NCBI GenBank assembly: GCA_910575505.1
Contig: CAJTFK010000003.1
Location: 1-64,000 of the forward strand
DNA length: 64,000 nt
Reading direction: 5' to 3'
Source: Oscillospiraceae bacterium
Lineage (GTDB): Bacteria; Bacillota; Clostridia; Oscillospirales; Oscillospiraceae
In this document: piece by piece, positions 1 through 8,857 of the stretch
Layout: each line of letters begins with the position of its first letter
Numbering within the stretch: the stretch's first letter is position 1
Program-made: the position numbers and the translations under genes
The notes under the pieces: model-generated
What the model saw: only the letters and a program-made list of their open reading frames with translations
What the model was told of the DNA's origin: nothing
Databases searched by the model: none

Positions 1-86
1 TCGTCCATGATTTCCAGAAATTCTTCCCGTTTTGTTTTCTTTTTCCGGCATCTGTATTCCATATCGCTAAAACTTTCCTGTTTCAT
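1..86 (-). CDS. IS5-type transposase, N-terminal fragment cut by the window edge
   Basis: Reading leftward from an ATG at 86, the first 28 codons begin MKQESFSDMEYRCRKKK and continue TKREEFLEIMD. This matches, from memory, the N-terminus of IS5-family DDE transposases, which usually continue into EIIPW. A purine-rich AAAAGGGGGCG stretch precedes the start. The rest lies outside the window, so intactness cannot be judged. The 94 bp between this start and the next gene should hold the insertion-sequence end; I see no match there to the terminal repeats of the dispersed elements found elsewhere in the window. Confidence 0.6.
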   Translation of the reverse strand, partial: MKQESFSDMEYRCRKKKTKREEFLEIMD

Positions 87-180
87 ACCCCGCGCCCCCT
101 TTTCCTTATTTTATCACATCTTCTATCATTTCGGGGAATTAAATCAGCGTTTCCCTAATTTCTAATTTTCAGGAGTCTTT

Positions 181-1062
181 ATGAAGTTAGTTACCTGTTT
201 ATATGAGGGTCAGGAGCGTGTAGGACTGCTGGCCACAGGGGGAACCCTGGAAAAGCCCGCCACGGAAGCGGTCTTCCTGCCCTATCCGGACATGAATGCC
301 CTGATTGAGGCCGCCGCCGCAAACCCGAAGGTCCTGGACCAGCTGGGAGAGTATTACTACATCCAGGGCGTGCCCCTGGAGGATGTCACGCTGCTGGCCC
401 CCATCCCCCGGCCCCGGCAGGACGTCATCTGCCTGGGCATGAACTACCGGGCCCACGCCGCCGAGGCCGCCCAGTACGACGCGGAGGCCTTCACCAAGGA
501 GGCGCCGGCGGTGTACTTCTCCAAGCGGGTCAGCCGGGCCGGGGACCCGGACGGGGTGATTCCCTGTTACAAGGGCCTGGTGAAGCGCCTGGACTATGAA
601 GCGGAGCTGGCGGTCGTCCTTGGCAGAGAGGCCAAAAACGTGAAGGCGGAGGACGCCGGGGATTATATCTTCGGCTACACCGTCCTCAACGATGTATCCG
701 CCCGGGATTTGCAGACCGGCCACAAGCAGTGGTATTTCGGCAAAAGCCTGGACGGCTTCACCCCCATGGGACCCTGCATCCTCACCGCCGGCAGGGTCCC
801 CTTCCCCCCGGCCCTGGACATCTCCTGCACGGTCAACGGCCGGGAGCGCCAGAGGTCCAACACCTCCCTGCTGATTCACGGCATTCCGGAAATCATCGAG
901 GAGCTGAGCCGGGGAATGACTCTGATGCCGGGGACCATCATCGCCACCGGCACCCCCGCCGGGGTGGGCATGGGGATGGACCCGCCGGAGTTCCTGAAAT
1001 ACGGCGACGTGGTGGAGTGCGCCATCGAGGGTATCGGAACTCTGCGGAGCAGCGTCCGTTGA
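181..1062 (+). CDS. fumarylacetoacetate hydrolase (FAH) family protein
   Basis: A 293-residue FAH-fold enzyme. Members hydrolyse or isomerise C-C bonds of acylpyruvates and related 2-oxo acids. The catalytic half shows CLGMNYRAHAAEA (about 83-95), the acidic metal-binding run DYEAELAVVLG (about 139-149) and the C-terminal GTIIATGTPAGVG signature (about 251-263). The start is preceded by AGGAG with five-base spacing. Length is normal for the family. The family is broad and the substrate cannot be read from sequence. It lies 149 bp before the ABC permease on the same strand, so co-transcription is possible but not shown. Confidence 0.88.
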   Translation: MKLVTCLYEGQERVGLLATGGTLEKPATEAVFLPYPDMNALIEAAAANPKVLDQLGEYYYIQGVPLEDVTLLAPIPRPRQDVICLGMNYRAHAAEAAQYDAEAFTKEAPAVYFSKRVSRAGDPDGVIPCYKGLVKRLDYEAELAVVLGREAKNVKAEDAGDYIFGYTVLNDVSARDLQTGHKQWYFGKSLDGFTPMGPCILTAGRVPFPPALDISCTVNGRERQRSNTSLLIHGIPEIIEELSRGMTLMPGTIIATGTPAGVGMGMDPPEFLKYGDVVECAIEGIGTLRSSVR

Positions 1063-1163
1063 ACACAAAGCCGAAAGAAAAGAGTGGAGCGTCATGGAGA
1101 GGAGCGTGGAGATAACGGAATTCGGCCCTCTCTGCCCTTTTAGATCTGTAAAGACCGCTGTCT

Positions 1164-1182
1164 CTCCACTCTCAACTCTTCA
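1164..1182 (+). repeat. 19-bp direct repeat, copy 1
   Basis: The 19-mer CTCCACTCTCAACTCTTCA occurs here, upstream of the ABC permease, and again exactly at 8890-8908 downstream of uvrC. It is pyrimidine-rich and non-coding in both places. Confidence 0.7.
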
Positions 1183-1211
1183 CTCTTCACTCTGAAAAAG
1201 GAGGGCGTCCC

Positions 1212-2150
1212 ATGCTGGACCTTCTCATCAGCACCCTGACACAGGGCCTGATTTACGCCCTGATTTCCTTCGGGGTCTACATTACCTATTCCATTCTGGA
1301 TTTCCCGGACCTGGGTGTGGACGGCACCTTTCCCCTGGGGGCCGCCGTGACGGCGGTGCTGCTGACTCAGGGGGTCAACGCCTGGCTGACCCTGCCCATC
1401 TCCCTGCTGGTAGGGGCCCTGGCGGGCCTGTTCACCGGCCTGGTTCACGTGAAGCTGGGGGTCCGGAACCTGCTGGCGGGCATCATCACCATGACCGCCC
1501 TGTTCTCCATCAATCTCCAGATCGCCGGGTCCAACCTGACGGTGGACCGGGGAACGGACACTATTTTCACCTCCGCCCCGGTCATGGCCCTGCTGGGGGA
1601 CATGACTCTGATGGGCCGGAAGCTGGCGGTCTCCCTGGTGCTGGTGGCCCTGGTGAAGCTGGTGCTGGACGCCTATTTCCGCACCAGGTCCGGCCTGCTG
1701 CTCCGGGCGGTGGGCGACAACGCAGATCTGGTCACCACCCTGGCCAAGGACCGGGGCACGGTGAAAATCGCGGGTCTGGCCCTCTCCAACGCTCTGGTGG
1801 CCCTGGGAGGCTGCGTGGTGGTCCACGAGCAGCGGAGCTTTTCCGCCACCATGGGCACCGGCCAGCTGGTTTACGGTCTGGCGGCGGTGATTATCGGCGT
1901 TTCCCTGACCAACTTCTTTGCCGCCGGGCCCCTGGCGCGGACGCTCCGGAAAACCAGGGCCCTCCGCTGGCTGGCCCATCCCGCCGGGACCACGTCGGTA
2001 ATCCTGGGCAGCATCCTCTATAAGCTCTGCATCCAGGCGGCCCTGAGCATGGGCCTGCCGGCCAACATGATGAAGCTGATGACAGCGGCGCTGTTTCTGC
2101 TGGTGCTGGTGGTATCGGGACGGAAGGGGGAGGAGATCATCCATGCTTGA
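1212..2150 (+). CDS. ABC transporter permease
   Basis: A 312-residue hydrophobic protein with about eight to nine membrane segments, starting after GGAGGGCGTCCC. The segment TYSILDFPDLGVDGTFPLGAA near residue 25 (quoted in part) is typical of permeases of the TrpXYZ-like uptake family, which import amino acids and related small molecules. It overlaps the next gene, the ATPase, by eight bases, so translation is coupled. The lipoprotein solute-binding subunit that usually precedes this permease is absent; an FAH-family enzyme sits there instead. The substrate is unknown. Confidence 0.88.
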   Translation: MLDLLISTLTQGLIYALISFGVYITYSILDFPDLGVDGTFPLGAAVTAVLLTQGVNAWLTLPISLLVGALAGLFTGLVHVKLGVRNLLAGIITMTALFSINLQIAGSNLTVDRGTDTIFTSAPVMALLGDMTLMGRKLAVSLVLVALVKLVLDAYFRTRSGLLLRAVGDNADLVTTLAKDRGTVKIAGLALSNALVALGGCVVVHEQRSFSATMGTGQLVYGLAAVIIGVSLTNFFAAGPLARTLRKTRALRWLAHPAGTTSVILGSILYKLCIQAALSMGLPANMMKLMTAALFLLVLVVSGRKGEEIIHA

Positions 2151-2916
2151 GATTCGGAACATCACGAAGGTCTACAACCCTGGCTCCGTCACGGAACGCC
2201 GGCTGTTTGAGAATTTTTCCCTCACCGTGGAGGAGGGCCAGTTCGTGTCCATCGTGGGCGGCAACGGCAGCGGCAAGACCTCTCTGCTGAACATCATCTG
2301 CGGCTCCATCCCCATTGAAGGGGGGGACGTGCTGGTGGACGGAACCAGCATCTCCAAGCTGAAGGACTACCAGCGCTACGTCTCCATGGGCCGGGTTTAC
2401 CAGAATCCGGCGGCGGGGACCTGTCCCAACCTGACCATGCTGGAAAACCTGTCTCTCGCGGACAACAAGGGCAAGTCCTTCAACCTCCGCCGGGGCGTGG
2501 ACCGGAGGCGGGCCGAGGGCTACCGGGCGCAGCTCCGGTCCCTGGGCCTGGGTCTGGAGGACCATCTGGACGTGAAAATGGGGGCCCTCTCCGGGGGCCA
2601 GCGGCAGGCCGTGGCCCTGCTGATGGCCACCATGACCCCCCTGCGCTTCCTGATTCTGGACGAACACACCGCCGCCCTGGACCCCAAGACGGCGGACGCC
2701 GTCATGACCCTGACGGACCGGGTGGTCCGGGAGAAAAAACTCACGGCTCTGATGGTAACCCACAACCTCCGCTACGCCGCGGAGTACGGCGACCGGGTGC
2801 TGATGATGAACCAGGGCCATGTGGTTCTGGACCGGGCGGGGGAGGAGAAGAAAAACACCTCCATCGACAGCATCCTGGGGATGTTCAACCAGATTTCCAT
2901 TGAGTGCGGCAGCTGA
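2143..2916 (+). CDS. ABC transporter ATP-binding protein
   Basis: A 257-residue ATPase, partner of the overlapping permease. Walker A is GGNGSGKT (about 39-46), the signature is LSGGQRQ (about 147-153), Walker B with the catalytic Glu is FLILDEHTAALD (about 167-178), and the H-loop lies in VTHN. The start is preceded by GGGGGAGGAG inside the permease gene. Residues are intact, so an active importer ATPase is expected. A strong hairpin follows the stop. Confidence 0.93.
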   Translation: MLEIRNITKVYNPGSVTERRLFENFSLTVEEGQFVSIVGGNGSGKTSLLNIICGSIPIEGGDVLVDGTSISKLKDYQRYVSMGRVYQNPAAGTCPNLTMLENLSLADNKGKSFNLRRGVDRRRAEGYRAQLRSLGLGLEDHLDVKMGALSGGQRQAVALLMATMTPLRFLILDEHTAALDPKTADAVMTLTDRVVREKKLTALMVTHNLRYAAEYGDRVLMMNQGHVVLDRAGEEKKNTSIDSILGMFNQISIECGS

Positions 2917-2937
2917 ATTCCTATCGGAGCATATGAA

Positions 2938-2967
2938 AAGCGGAACGGCCGGACTGCCGTTCCGCTT
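2938..2967 (+). terminator. intrinsic terminator after the ABC genes
   Basis: A 12-bp perfect stem, AAGCGGAACGGC / GCCGTTCCGCTT, with a six-base loop, 21 bp after the ATPase stop, followed by CCTTTT. It could also serve the leftward gene that ends at 3173. Confidence 0.75.
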
Positions 2968-3172
2968 CCTTTTCATGCCATTCTCAAGGTTTCTGATCTC
3001 TGATCCACGAAAGGCGGCCCGGTCCCGGCAATACTCCGCCCGGAGCCGCAGGTCCCCGATGCCGCAGGAAAAGCAGCCCCCGGAAGCAGCGGCTCCAGCG
3101 CCTGTTCTCCGGCGGACTTCTTTCCGCCGGCGGTCAAATCAGAGCGCAGAACCTGCCGTACCTCTTCCCGGC

Positions 3173-4063
3173 TCAGGCCAGCAGGTCCAGCTCCCGGTAC
3201 GCCTCCAGCCGGGCGGCGATGCCGTCCCAGCTGGGGCCGGCCTTCAGAAACTCATAGTCGCTCCAGATACGTTCCAGCTCCGCCTGAACCTGGGGCGCGT
3301 CGCGGAAGCCCTCTCCCACGGTCCGGCAGTAATAGCCTGTCAGCAGTCCGCAGGGGATGAGGCCTGTCTCAGGTTCCCGTGTCAAATCCAGCCGGGAATT
3401 GCAGGCCTCCAGATACAGGCTCAGCTCCGTCAGGGTCCCTGTGCCCTCCAAATCAAAGGGCCGGAAGGGGCCCTCGGGTCCCGGGATTTCCCCGTTCATA
3501 CCGAAATACTCCTCGACGTTGTCCATTTCGGTGATCCGCTCATAAATGACGTCCATGCGCTGAAACTCCTCCTCCGGCAGCTCTCCCCGGAAGGAGTGGA
3601 GCGCAATCCCGGTGGCTTCTCCCAGACGGCCCAGAGCCTCGCAGCCGGGGAGCTCCGCCAGCCGGGCCCCCAGTCTGCTGAGCCGGGCCAGAGCGAAAAG
3701 ACTCCAGATCCAGCAGCCGTCCTCCCCCAGCTCCTCCGCCTTCTCCTCAATTTCAGCAAGGACCTCGTTCAGCAGCAGGGGCGCGTCCTCCAGCTGGCCG
3801 ATGCGCTCCGAGCAATCATCCACCAGAGCCTCGTCCATCGCCTCATAGATTTCATCCCGGGCGCTGAAAATAGTACTGGCCTGGCTCAGACGCAGATAGG
3901 CCATCTCCCGCTCGCCCCGGTCCATGGCCTCCACACCCAGGTCATAGCAGGCCCGGGCCAAACCCGGATAATCCTGCCGCCGGCGGCAGTCCTCCAGCCG
4001 TTCCGCCGGAGACAGGGACGCCTTGCCCTTCTTTTGGAAAAAACCAAACATACTCAAGTTCAT
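3173..4063 (-). CDS. hypothetical protein, helical, acidic
   Basis: A 296-residue soluble protein that I do not recognise. It has no signal peptide or membrane segment. The N-terminal part (about 20-120) alternates short amphipathic helices (LEDCRRRQDYPGLARACYD, then AYLRLSQASTIF) in a TPR-like way. The C-terminal half is rich in E and L, with PGPEGPFRPFDLEGTG near 195. The assigned ATG is only two bases from the purine run AGAGGA; a TTG two codons later would be better spaced, so the true start may be there. It stands alone between a terminator and a repeat element. Confidence 0.7.
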   Translation of the reverse strand: MNLSMFGFFQKKGKASLSPAERLEDCRRRQDYPGLARACYDLGVEAMDRGEREMAYLRLSQASTIFSARDEIYEAMDEALVDDCSERIGQLEDAPLLLNEVLAEIEEKAEELGEDGCWIWSLFALARLSRLGARLAELPGCEALGRLGEATGIALHSFRGELPEEEFQRMDVIYERITEMDNVEEYFGMNGEIPGPEGPFRPFDLEGTGTLTELSLYLEACNSRLDLTREPETGLIPCGLLTGYYCRTVGEGFRDAPQVQAELERIWSDYEFLKAGPSWDGIAARLEAYRELDLLA

Positions 4064-4202
4064 TCCTCTCTATATCTGTGTCTCTGTGGTATCTGTGTAT
4101 CTGTATGGGGCCTGTGGTTCCGCACAGCCGTCTCAGTATAGCACAGCGCCGGCCCCGCCGTCAACCGGAAGCCTCCCGGGGAGCGTGTCCGTTTACGCAT
4201 TC

Positions 4203-4366
4203 AGAACCTGTATTCATAGCCGGGGGATGCTGGATGGGTGAGGATTTTTCCTGTCAGGCAAGAAGGTTTTTCACGGCAATCCTGACGGATTGCAAGGGAA
4301 ACCGACGCGGCATAGCGGGAAAAAAGGCCGTCCAGACAGCGTTCATCGGTTGTGAATACAGGTTCT
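4203..4366. repeat. dispersed palindrome-ended element, subfamily A copy 1 (164 bp)
   Basis: The ends are inverted repeats beginning AGAACCTGTATTCA; imperfect pairing runs on for about 35 bp at each side. The interior holds the hairpin GCAATCC-TGAC-GGATTGC. Related copies lie at 26115-26286 and 35656-35777, and a sister subfamily at 13874 and 39396. No open reading frame is present, so this is a MITE-like, non-autonomous element. The rest of the 500-bp gap between the hypothetical gene and the TrmO-like gene shows no gene. Confidence 0.85.
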
Positions 4367-4564
4367 TAATCAAAAGGATGAGGCGCAGGAGGCAGGCATT
4401 ACGCCCGGAAGAATGCCTGCAGGGGCGGGACCCTGCGCCCGCCCGTTCTCTCAATGATGCCGGGCTTCCCGCAGAGGGGCCAGCGCCCGGTTTTCAGGAA
4501 ATGGGCCTCGGAATTTCAGGGTATGGGCATCTCGGGGCCCCGGCGGCTCCGTGGGACGGGCCCC

Positions 4565-5269
4565 TCAGCCCGCCTCCACGTCCCGCACCCGCAGGACGGT
4601 CCCCTCCACGGAAAATTTGACCTCCAGCCCCGCAAAGCAAAAGCCGTAGACCCTCCGTGGGTCCTCCTGATACCGGGGCCGGGGGTCCAGGGCCAGCACG
4701 CCCCGCAGGGCCTCCCGCCTGTCCGGGGGCACCCGCTCCAGCAGCTCCGGCGGGAACTCCACCGTCAGGGCCTCCCGGTCCGGCGGTTCTGCGGCAAAGC
4801 CCCCCAGGGCCTCCGGCACGCAGTCGGCATAGGGGATATAGGGCTTGACGTCCAGAATGGGGGTGCCGTCCATCAGGTCCGCCCCCCGGATATGGAGCAC
4901 CGGCCCCAGGTCCGCCGTCTCCTCAATCCCCGTCAGCGCCACGGCGGACAGGGCGATGGGATTGGGCCGGAAGGGAGACCGGGTGGCGAAGACCCCCAGA
5001 CGGGCGTTGCCCCCCAGCCGGGGAGGCCGCACCGTGGGAGACCAGGATTTTCCCCCGCCCTCCCGAACCGCCTGGTCGAAAACCCACACCAGCCATACGT
5101 GGGAAAAGCCCTCCAGACCCCGGAGGGCGGCGGCGTTCCGGTATTCCGGCTCAAACACCACCGCCGCCTCCAGGGCGTCCACCAGACCGCTCTGCCGGGG
5201 CACGCCGAACTTGCTGGAAAAATCGCTGCGGACCCGGGCGACGGTCCGCATATGGAAGTCCTGAGACAT
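4565..5269 (-). CDS. TrmO-like tRNA (t6A37) methyltransferase family protein
   Basis: A 234-residue member of the TrmO/TsaA/VirR family, whose characterised members N6-methylate t6A37 in threonine tRNAs. I placed the start at the ATG at 5269 because AAGGAGG sits ten bases upstream and homology begins there (ARVRSDFSSKFGVPRQSG). The core FEPEYRNAAALRGLEGFSHVW and the signature TRSPFRPNPIALSAV are visible, as is the later DGTPILDVKPY. A longer in-frame extension to 5545 exists but overlaps a promoter-like site and looks non-coding. Single gene, no operon partner. Confidence 0.87.
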   Translation of the reverse strand: MSQDFHMRTVARVRSDFSSKFGVPRQSGLVDALEAAVVFEPEYRNAAALRGLEGFSHVWLVWVFDQAVREGGGKSWSPTVRPPRLGGNARLGVFATRSPFRPNPIALSAVALTGIEETADLGPVLHIRGADLMDGTPILDVKPYIPYADCVPEALGGFAAEPPDREALTVEFPPELLERVPPDRREALRGVLALDPRPRYQEDPRRVYGFCFAGLEVKFSVEGTVLRVRDVEAG

Positions 5270-5516
5270 GGCCGTTCCTCCTTGATTATGAATGGCTGTC
5301 AAAAAACGGGGATCCGGGGACCGGCTCCTTCCCCCCTGGCCGTTTGCCGCTGCTCCGCCGCCTGAGCCGTCCAGCGTCTCCGGAAGCCGCCCCGGCCTGT
5401 CACAGCCCGGACAGCCGGAGCAGGTGATGCCCCGCCTTCCCAGGCGAAGGTCAAACCGGCCGCATCCGGCGGACAGATTGAACCGTCTCCCGGTCCCCCT
5501 CTTTTTTTCTGATTCC

Positions 5517-5545
5517 AGCATAACACAAAGCCCTTTCGGATACAA
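5517..5545 (-). promoter_or_regulatory. candidate promoter for the TrmO-like gene
   Basis: On the minus strand, TTGTAT-17 bp-TATGCT. Box quality is moderate, and the distance to the start codon is large. Confidence 0.4.
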
Positions 5546-5571
5546 TCATCATTGTCCCGGACAGCGGCAAA

Positions 5572-5607
5572 CCGCCGGAGCCGCTCCTTTCGGAACTGCT
5601 CCGGCGG
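5572..5607 (-). terminator. candidate terminator after the small lipoprotein gene
   Basis: A 10-bp perfect GC-rich stem CCGCCGGAGC / GCTCCGGCGG, 25 bp past the stop of the lipoprotein gene on the minus strand. Only three T follow, so it is a weak intrinsic terminator. Confidence 0.45.
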
Positions 5608-5631
5608 TCTGTCTGCCCTTTGAAACGGCTG

Positions 5632-6063
5632 TTAGAAATGCGTTTTGCCGGGGGTTACGCTGTTTTCCATATCCGTCAGGTCCCCGTCCCGGTCATGGAT
5701 CTGACCGTTCCGGACCATCTGTCGATAGTCAACGCCCTGGTTCTGCCGGACGGCGCTGCCGTCCATGGCGTCCTCCACCAGATCTTCGGCGCCGGTGAGG
5801 GCGTCCCGGGCGTCATCCGCCAAATCGCCGCCTATGCTGCCGGTCCGGCCATTGGCGGCATTGGTTCCGCTCTGGTTCCGGCTGCTGTTTCCGCCAATCA
5901 CACCGTCATTCCGTTCCCCTTTGGAAACGCCGTCCCGGTCTCCGGCGGCGGAATCATTCCAATCGCCTCCGGTTCCCTCGCTCCAGCCCATATCGCCGCC
6001 GCAGGCGGTCAGCGCCAGGGCCAGCAGAAGAACCGTCAGCAAAAGAGTCAGTCTTCTTTTCAA
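5632..6063 (-). CDS. small secreted lipoprotein, function unknown
   Basis: A 143-residue protein with a classic lipoprotein signal: basic MKRR, a leucine-rich core, then lipobox LTAC at about residues 18-21. The mature part is short, hydrophilic and low-complexity (G, D, N, S rich), ending in a region (about 85-135) with DLADDARDALTGAEDLVEDAM that could be a helix. The start codon is TTG, supported by AGGGAGAG eight bases upstream. I know no family for it. It should sit on the outer face of the cytoplasmic membrane. Confidence 0.72.
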   Translation of the reverse strand: MKRRLTLLLTVLLLALALTACGGDMGWSEGTGGDWNDSAAGDRDGVSKGERNDGVIGGNSSRNQSGTNAANGRTGSIGGDLADDARDALTGAEDLVEDAMDGSAVRQNQGVDYRQMVRNGQIHDRDGDLTDMENSVTPGKTHF

Positions 6064-6577
6064 AAGAACTCTCTCCCTTCACGCGGCGTCCGCCGCGTTT
6101 GTGTCGCACTGTGACACCCAGTGAATCCACAGGACTATTGTCTCCGCTCTCCGCCGGTACAGCCAAGGAACTTTCAGGAAGCGAATCCGTTTCCGCCCGG
6201 TTTTTCCGGCCCGCGGAAAACCGGCCCCTTACAGAACACACGTCCAGGTCCCGGGCCGCCTCCATTACAGGAGCACGGGCCTGTCCGGCGGCATACAGGG
6301 ACCGCCGGCCGCATACCAGTAAGCAGAGGCCCCCTTTTATGGAAAAAGCAGAAACCGCATGGTTCGGGGAACCCCGGGACGGCGGAAGACCTGTCTGCCC
6401 GGCATCCGGAGCGCAAAATTCAGGAATGTTTGTCCGCGGAGTAAAAACAGCAAAATTAGTTAAAATTTTTTAAAAAACAGGAAGGTAATCGGTTTAATAA
6501 CCGGCCTGAATGGTCTAAACTACCAAAAGAACGTTTTTCTGCCTGAATTTTTTCTCAAATGTTTGTCAATTTATCCA
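6064..6577. other. 500-bp intergenic region without a recognised gene
   Basis: The left part is GC-rich with no credible reading frame on either strand. The right part (about 6430-6577) is AT-rich upstream sequence of the HPr gene with a small hairpin CGGTT-TAAT-AACCG. I see no riboswitch or RNA gene. Confidence 0.5.
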
Positions 6578-6606
6578 TTGACGGCAAGGAAAAAAGCGGT
6601 TATGAT
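6578..6606 (+). promoter_or_regulatory. promoter of the HPr gene
   Basis: TTGACG at 6578-6583, exactly 17 bp, then TATGAT at 6601-6606. It lies 68 bp before the HPr start. A near-consensus vegetative promoter. Confidence 0.8.
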
Positions 6607-6674
6607 GTTAGTACAATAATGTGACAGAATGCTGTTCGCTTCAATCTGGTATCATAGAAAAGGAGAGCTGCAAT

Positions 6675-6938
6675 ATGTATACACAGGAAGTCACCGTCAA
6701 CAACGAAGTCGGCCTGCATGCCCGGCCCGCCACCTTCTTTATCCAGAAGGCCAATGAATTCAAGAGCGGCATCTGGGTGGAAAAGGAGGACCGCCGCGTC
6801 AATGCCAAGAGCCTGCTGGGTGTTTTGTCTCTGGGCATTGTGAAGGGCACCCCCATCATGCTGATTGCCGACGGCACAGACGAGAAGGAAGCTGTCAGCG
6901 CCTTGGCGGAGCTGGTGAAGGACAACTTCGGCGAGTAA
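6675..6938 (+). CDS. ptsH: phosphocarrier protein HPr
   Basis: An 87-residue HPr of the phosphotransferase system. His15 lies in GLHARPA and takes phosphate from enzyme I. Ser46 lies in NAKSLLGVLSL and is the HPr-kinase site that links to carbon catabolite repression in Gram-positives. Because His15 is present this is HPr rather than Crh. The start is the ATG at 6675, preceded by GGAGAG; an in-frame earlier ATG at 6621 would add residues not found in HPr. The gene is alone, without enzyme I beside it, and has its own promoter and terminator. Confidence 0.96.
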   Translation: MYTQEVTVNNEVGLHARPATFFIQKANEFKSGIWVEKEDRRVNAKSLLGVLSLGIVKGTPIMLIADGTDEKEAVSALAELVKDNFGE

Positions 6939-6947
6939 TTGGATGGA

Positions 6948-6989
6948 AACCGTCCCTGTGCTGCCTGTCAGCGCAGGGCGGTTTTTTTA
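6948..6989 (+). terminator. intrinsic terminator of the HPr gene
   Basis: A stem pairing AACCGTCCCTGTGCT with AGCGCAGGGCGGTT, followed by TTTTTT, ten bases after the HPr stop. Confidence 0.85.
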
Positions 6990-7012
6990 TCCTGACAGAA
7001 GGGAGGCACGCC

Positions 7013-8857
7013 ATGACAAAGGATGAACTGAAGGAAAAGGCCAACGACCTGCCCCTGCTCCCCGGCGTCTATCTGATGATGGACCGGACCGGGAAGGTCA
7101 TCTATGTGGGAAAGGCCAAGAAGCTGAAAAACCGGGTCAGCCAGTATTTTCAGGACAGCGCCTCCCACACCGCCAAGACCCGGCAGATGGTGTCTCAGAT
7201 CGACCATTTTGACACCATATTCGTCACCAGCGAGTTTGAGGCCCTGGTGCTGGAAAACTCCCTCATCAAGCGGCACATGCCCCGCTACAATATCCTGCTC
7301 AAGGACGACAAGGGCTATCCCTTCGTCCGTCTCTCCCGGGAGTCCTATCCCCGGTTCTCCATGGTCCACAAATGGGCCAACGACGGCGCGAAATACTTCG
7401 GGCCCTTCGGGGGACGGTTTGAGACCCGCCAGGCTCTGGACGCGGTGCTCTCCGCCCTGCGGCTGCCCACGTGCAGCCGTAAATTCCCCCGGGATATCGG
7501 GGCGGAGCGGCCCTGCCTGAACTTCCACATGGGCCGCTGCGACGGCTTCTGCCGCCCGGCCCAGACACAGGAGGAGTACGGCCGCCGCATCCGTCAGGCC
7601 GTCCAGATGCTGGAAGGCCGGTCCAGGGAGCTGCTCCGGGACATGACCGCCGAGATGGAGGCGGAGGCGGAGGCCCTGCACTTCGAGCAGGCGGCGGTGC
7701 TTCGGGACCGCATCAACGCCATCAGCGCCCTGAGCAAGAAGCAGACGGTCATCGCCGGGCTCTGCGCCGATACGGACATCTGGGGCCTGTACCGGAGGGC
7801 AGGAAAATGCTGCTACGCCATTCTCCACATGGAGGAGGGCAATCTGGCGGGCCGGGAGACAGAACTGTTCTCCTCTCCCATGGAGGAGAGCCAGGAAGAC
7901 ATGCTTTCCGCTCTGACGGCTCAGTACTACCTGCCCCGGGCCATTCTGCCCCACGAGATTCTCCTGCCCTTTGAAAGCGAGGGGTACTGCGAAAGCCTCT
8001 CCCAGGCGCTGACAAAGCGGGCGGGACACAAGGTCCGGGTTCACGTCCCCCAGCGGGGGGAAAAGGAGGAGCTCCGCCGCCTGGCCCAGCGGAACGCCGC
8101 CGAGGAGGCGGAGCGGGCCACCACGGCGGAGGAGCGGGTGGCCCATACCCTGGAGCTGCTGGCCAGAATGCTGGACCTTCCCGCCCCGCCGAAGCGTCTG
8201 GAATCCTATGACATTTCCAACACCGGCGGCAGCGACATCGTAGCCTCCATGGTGGTCTACAGCGGCACCCGGCCCCTGAAAAGCGCCTACCGCCGCTTCC
8301 GCATCAAGGAGCTGGAGGGAACCCCCGACGACTATGCCTCCATGCGGGAGGTGCTCCGCCGGCGGCTCCAGCGGGCCGCCGACGGCGACGGGAAATTCCT
8401 GCCCCTGCCGGACGTATTCCTCATCGACGGCGGCGTCACCCACGCCCAGACGGCCCTGGGGGTCACGGAGGAATTCGGGGTCCGCATCCCCATCTTCGGC
8501 ATGGTGAAGGACGACCGGCACCGGACCCGGGCCCTGGTGACCCCCGACGGGCGTGAGATCGGCATCGTCACCCAGCAGGCCGTCTTCTCCCTGATCGGCC
8601 AGATTCAGGAGGAGACTCACCGCTTTGCCATCACCTTCCACCATGAGAGCCACAGCAAAAGCGCCACCCGCTCCGCCCTGGACGGCATCCCCGGCCTGGG
8701 CCCCAAGCGGCGGGAGGCCCTGCGGAAGCACTTCGGCACCATCCGGGCCATCCGGGAGGCGGACGCGGACGCCCTGGCCGCCGTGGTGCCCCGGACCGCC
8801 GCCGAGGCCGTCTGGCGGCACTTTCATGCTCCGGAGAAGTCAAAAAAAGAGGAATGA
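7013..8857 (+). CDS. uvrC: UvrABC excinuclease subunit C
   Basis: A 614-residue nucleotide-excision-repair nuclease that makes both incisions around a lesion bound by UvrB. The N-terminal GIY-YIG nuclease domain starts PGVYLMMDRTGKVIYVGKAK (about 17-36). The UvrB-binding UVR motif lies near 205-240. The RNase-H-like C-terminal nuclease starts at YDISNTGGSDIV (about 400). A helix-hairpin-helix pair, IPGLGPKRREALRKHFG, closes the protein (about 560-576). Full length. The start follows GAAGGGAGGC. The stop codon falls inside the terminator hairpin. Confidence 0.96.
   Translation: MTKDELKEKANDLPLLPGVYLMMDRTGKVIYVGKAKKLKNRVSQYFQDSASHTAKTRQMVSQIDHFDTIFVTSEFEALVLENSLIKRHMPRYNILLKDDKGYPFVRLSRESYPRFSMVHKWANDGAKYFGPFGGRFETRQALDAVLSALRLPTCSRKFPRDIGAERPCLNFHMGRCDGFCRPAQTQEEYGRRIRQAVQMLEGRSRELLRDMTAEMEAEAEALHFEQAAVLRDRINAISALSKKQTVIAGLCADTDIWGLYRRAGKCCYAILHMEEGNLAGRETELFSSPMEESQEDMLSALTAQYYLPRAILPHEILLPFESEGYCESLSQALTKRAGHKVRVHVPQRGEKEELRRLAQRNAAEEAERATTAEERVAHTLELLARMLDLPAPPKRLESYDISNTGGSDIVASMVVYSGTRPLKSAYRRFRIKELEGTPDDYASMREVLRRRLQRAADGDGKFLPLPDVFLIDGGVTHAQTALGVTEEFGVRIPIFGMVKDDRHRTRALVTPDGREIGIVTQQAVFSLIGQIQEETHRFAITFHHESHSKSATRSALDGIPGLGPKRREALRKHFGTIRAIREADADALAAVVPRTAAEAVWRHFHAPEKSKKEE

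Larger units (their letters stand above)
5270..5631. other. intergenic stretch, long leader of the TrmO-like gene
   Basis: No gene seen. The only recognisable signals are a promoter-like pair at the upstream end and a hairpin at 5572-5607. If the promoter is real the leader would be about 240 nt, which is long. Confidence 0.5.

Noticed and set aside
87..180. IS5-type end as source of the A/B dispersed elements
   Set aside because: The sequence upstream of the transposase fragment does not contain AGAACCTGTATT or AGAAGCTGTACC, so no link can be claimed from this window.
4070..4110. ATCTGTGT-like short repeats before the hypothetical gene
   Set aside because: Imperfect, low-complexity T/G-rich sequence of about 40 bp; no clear unit.
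6099..6473. Overlapping open frames upstream of the HPr gene
   Set aside because: Three frames are open at once because of GC bias; none has a ribosome site or conserved motif.
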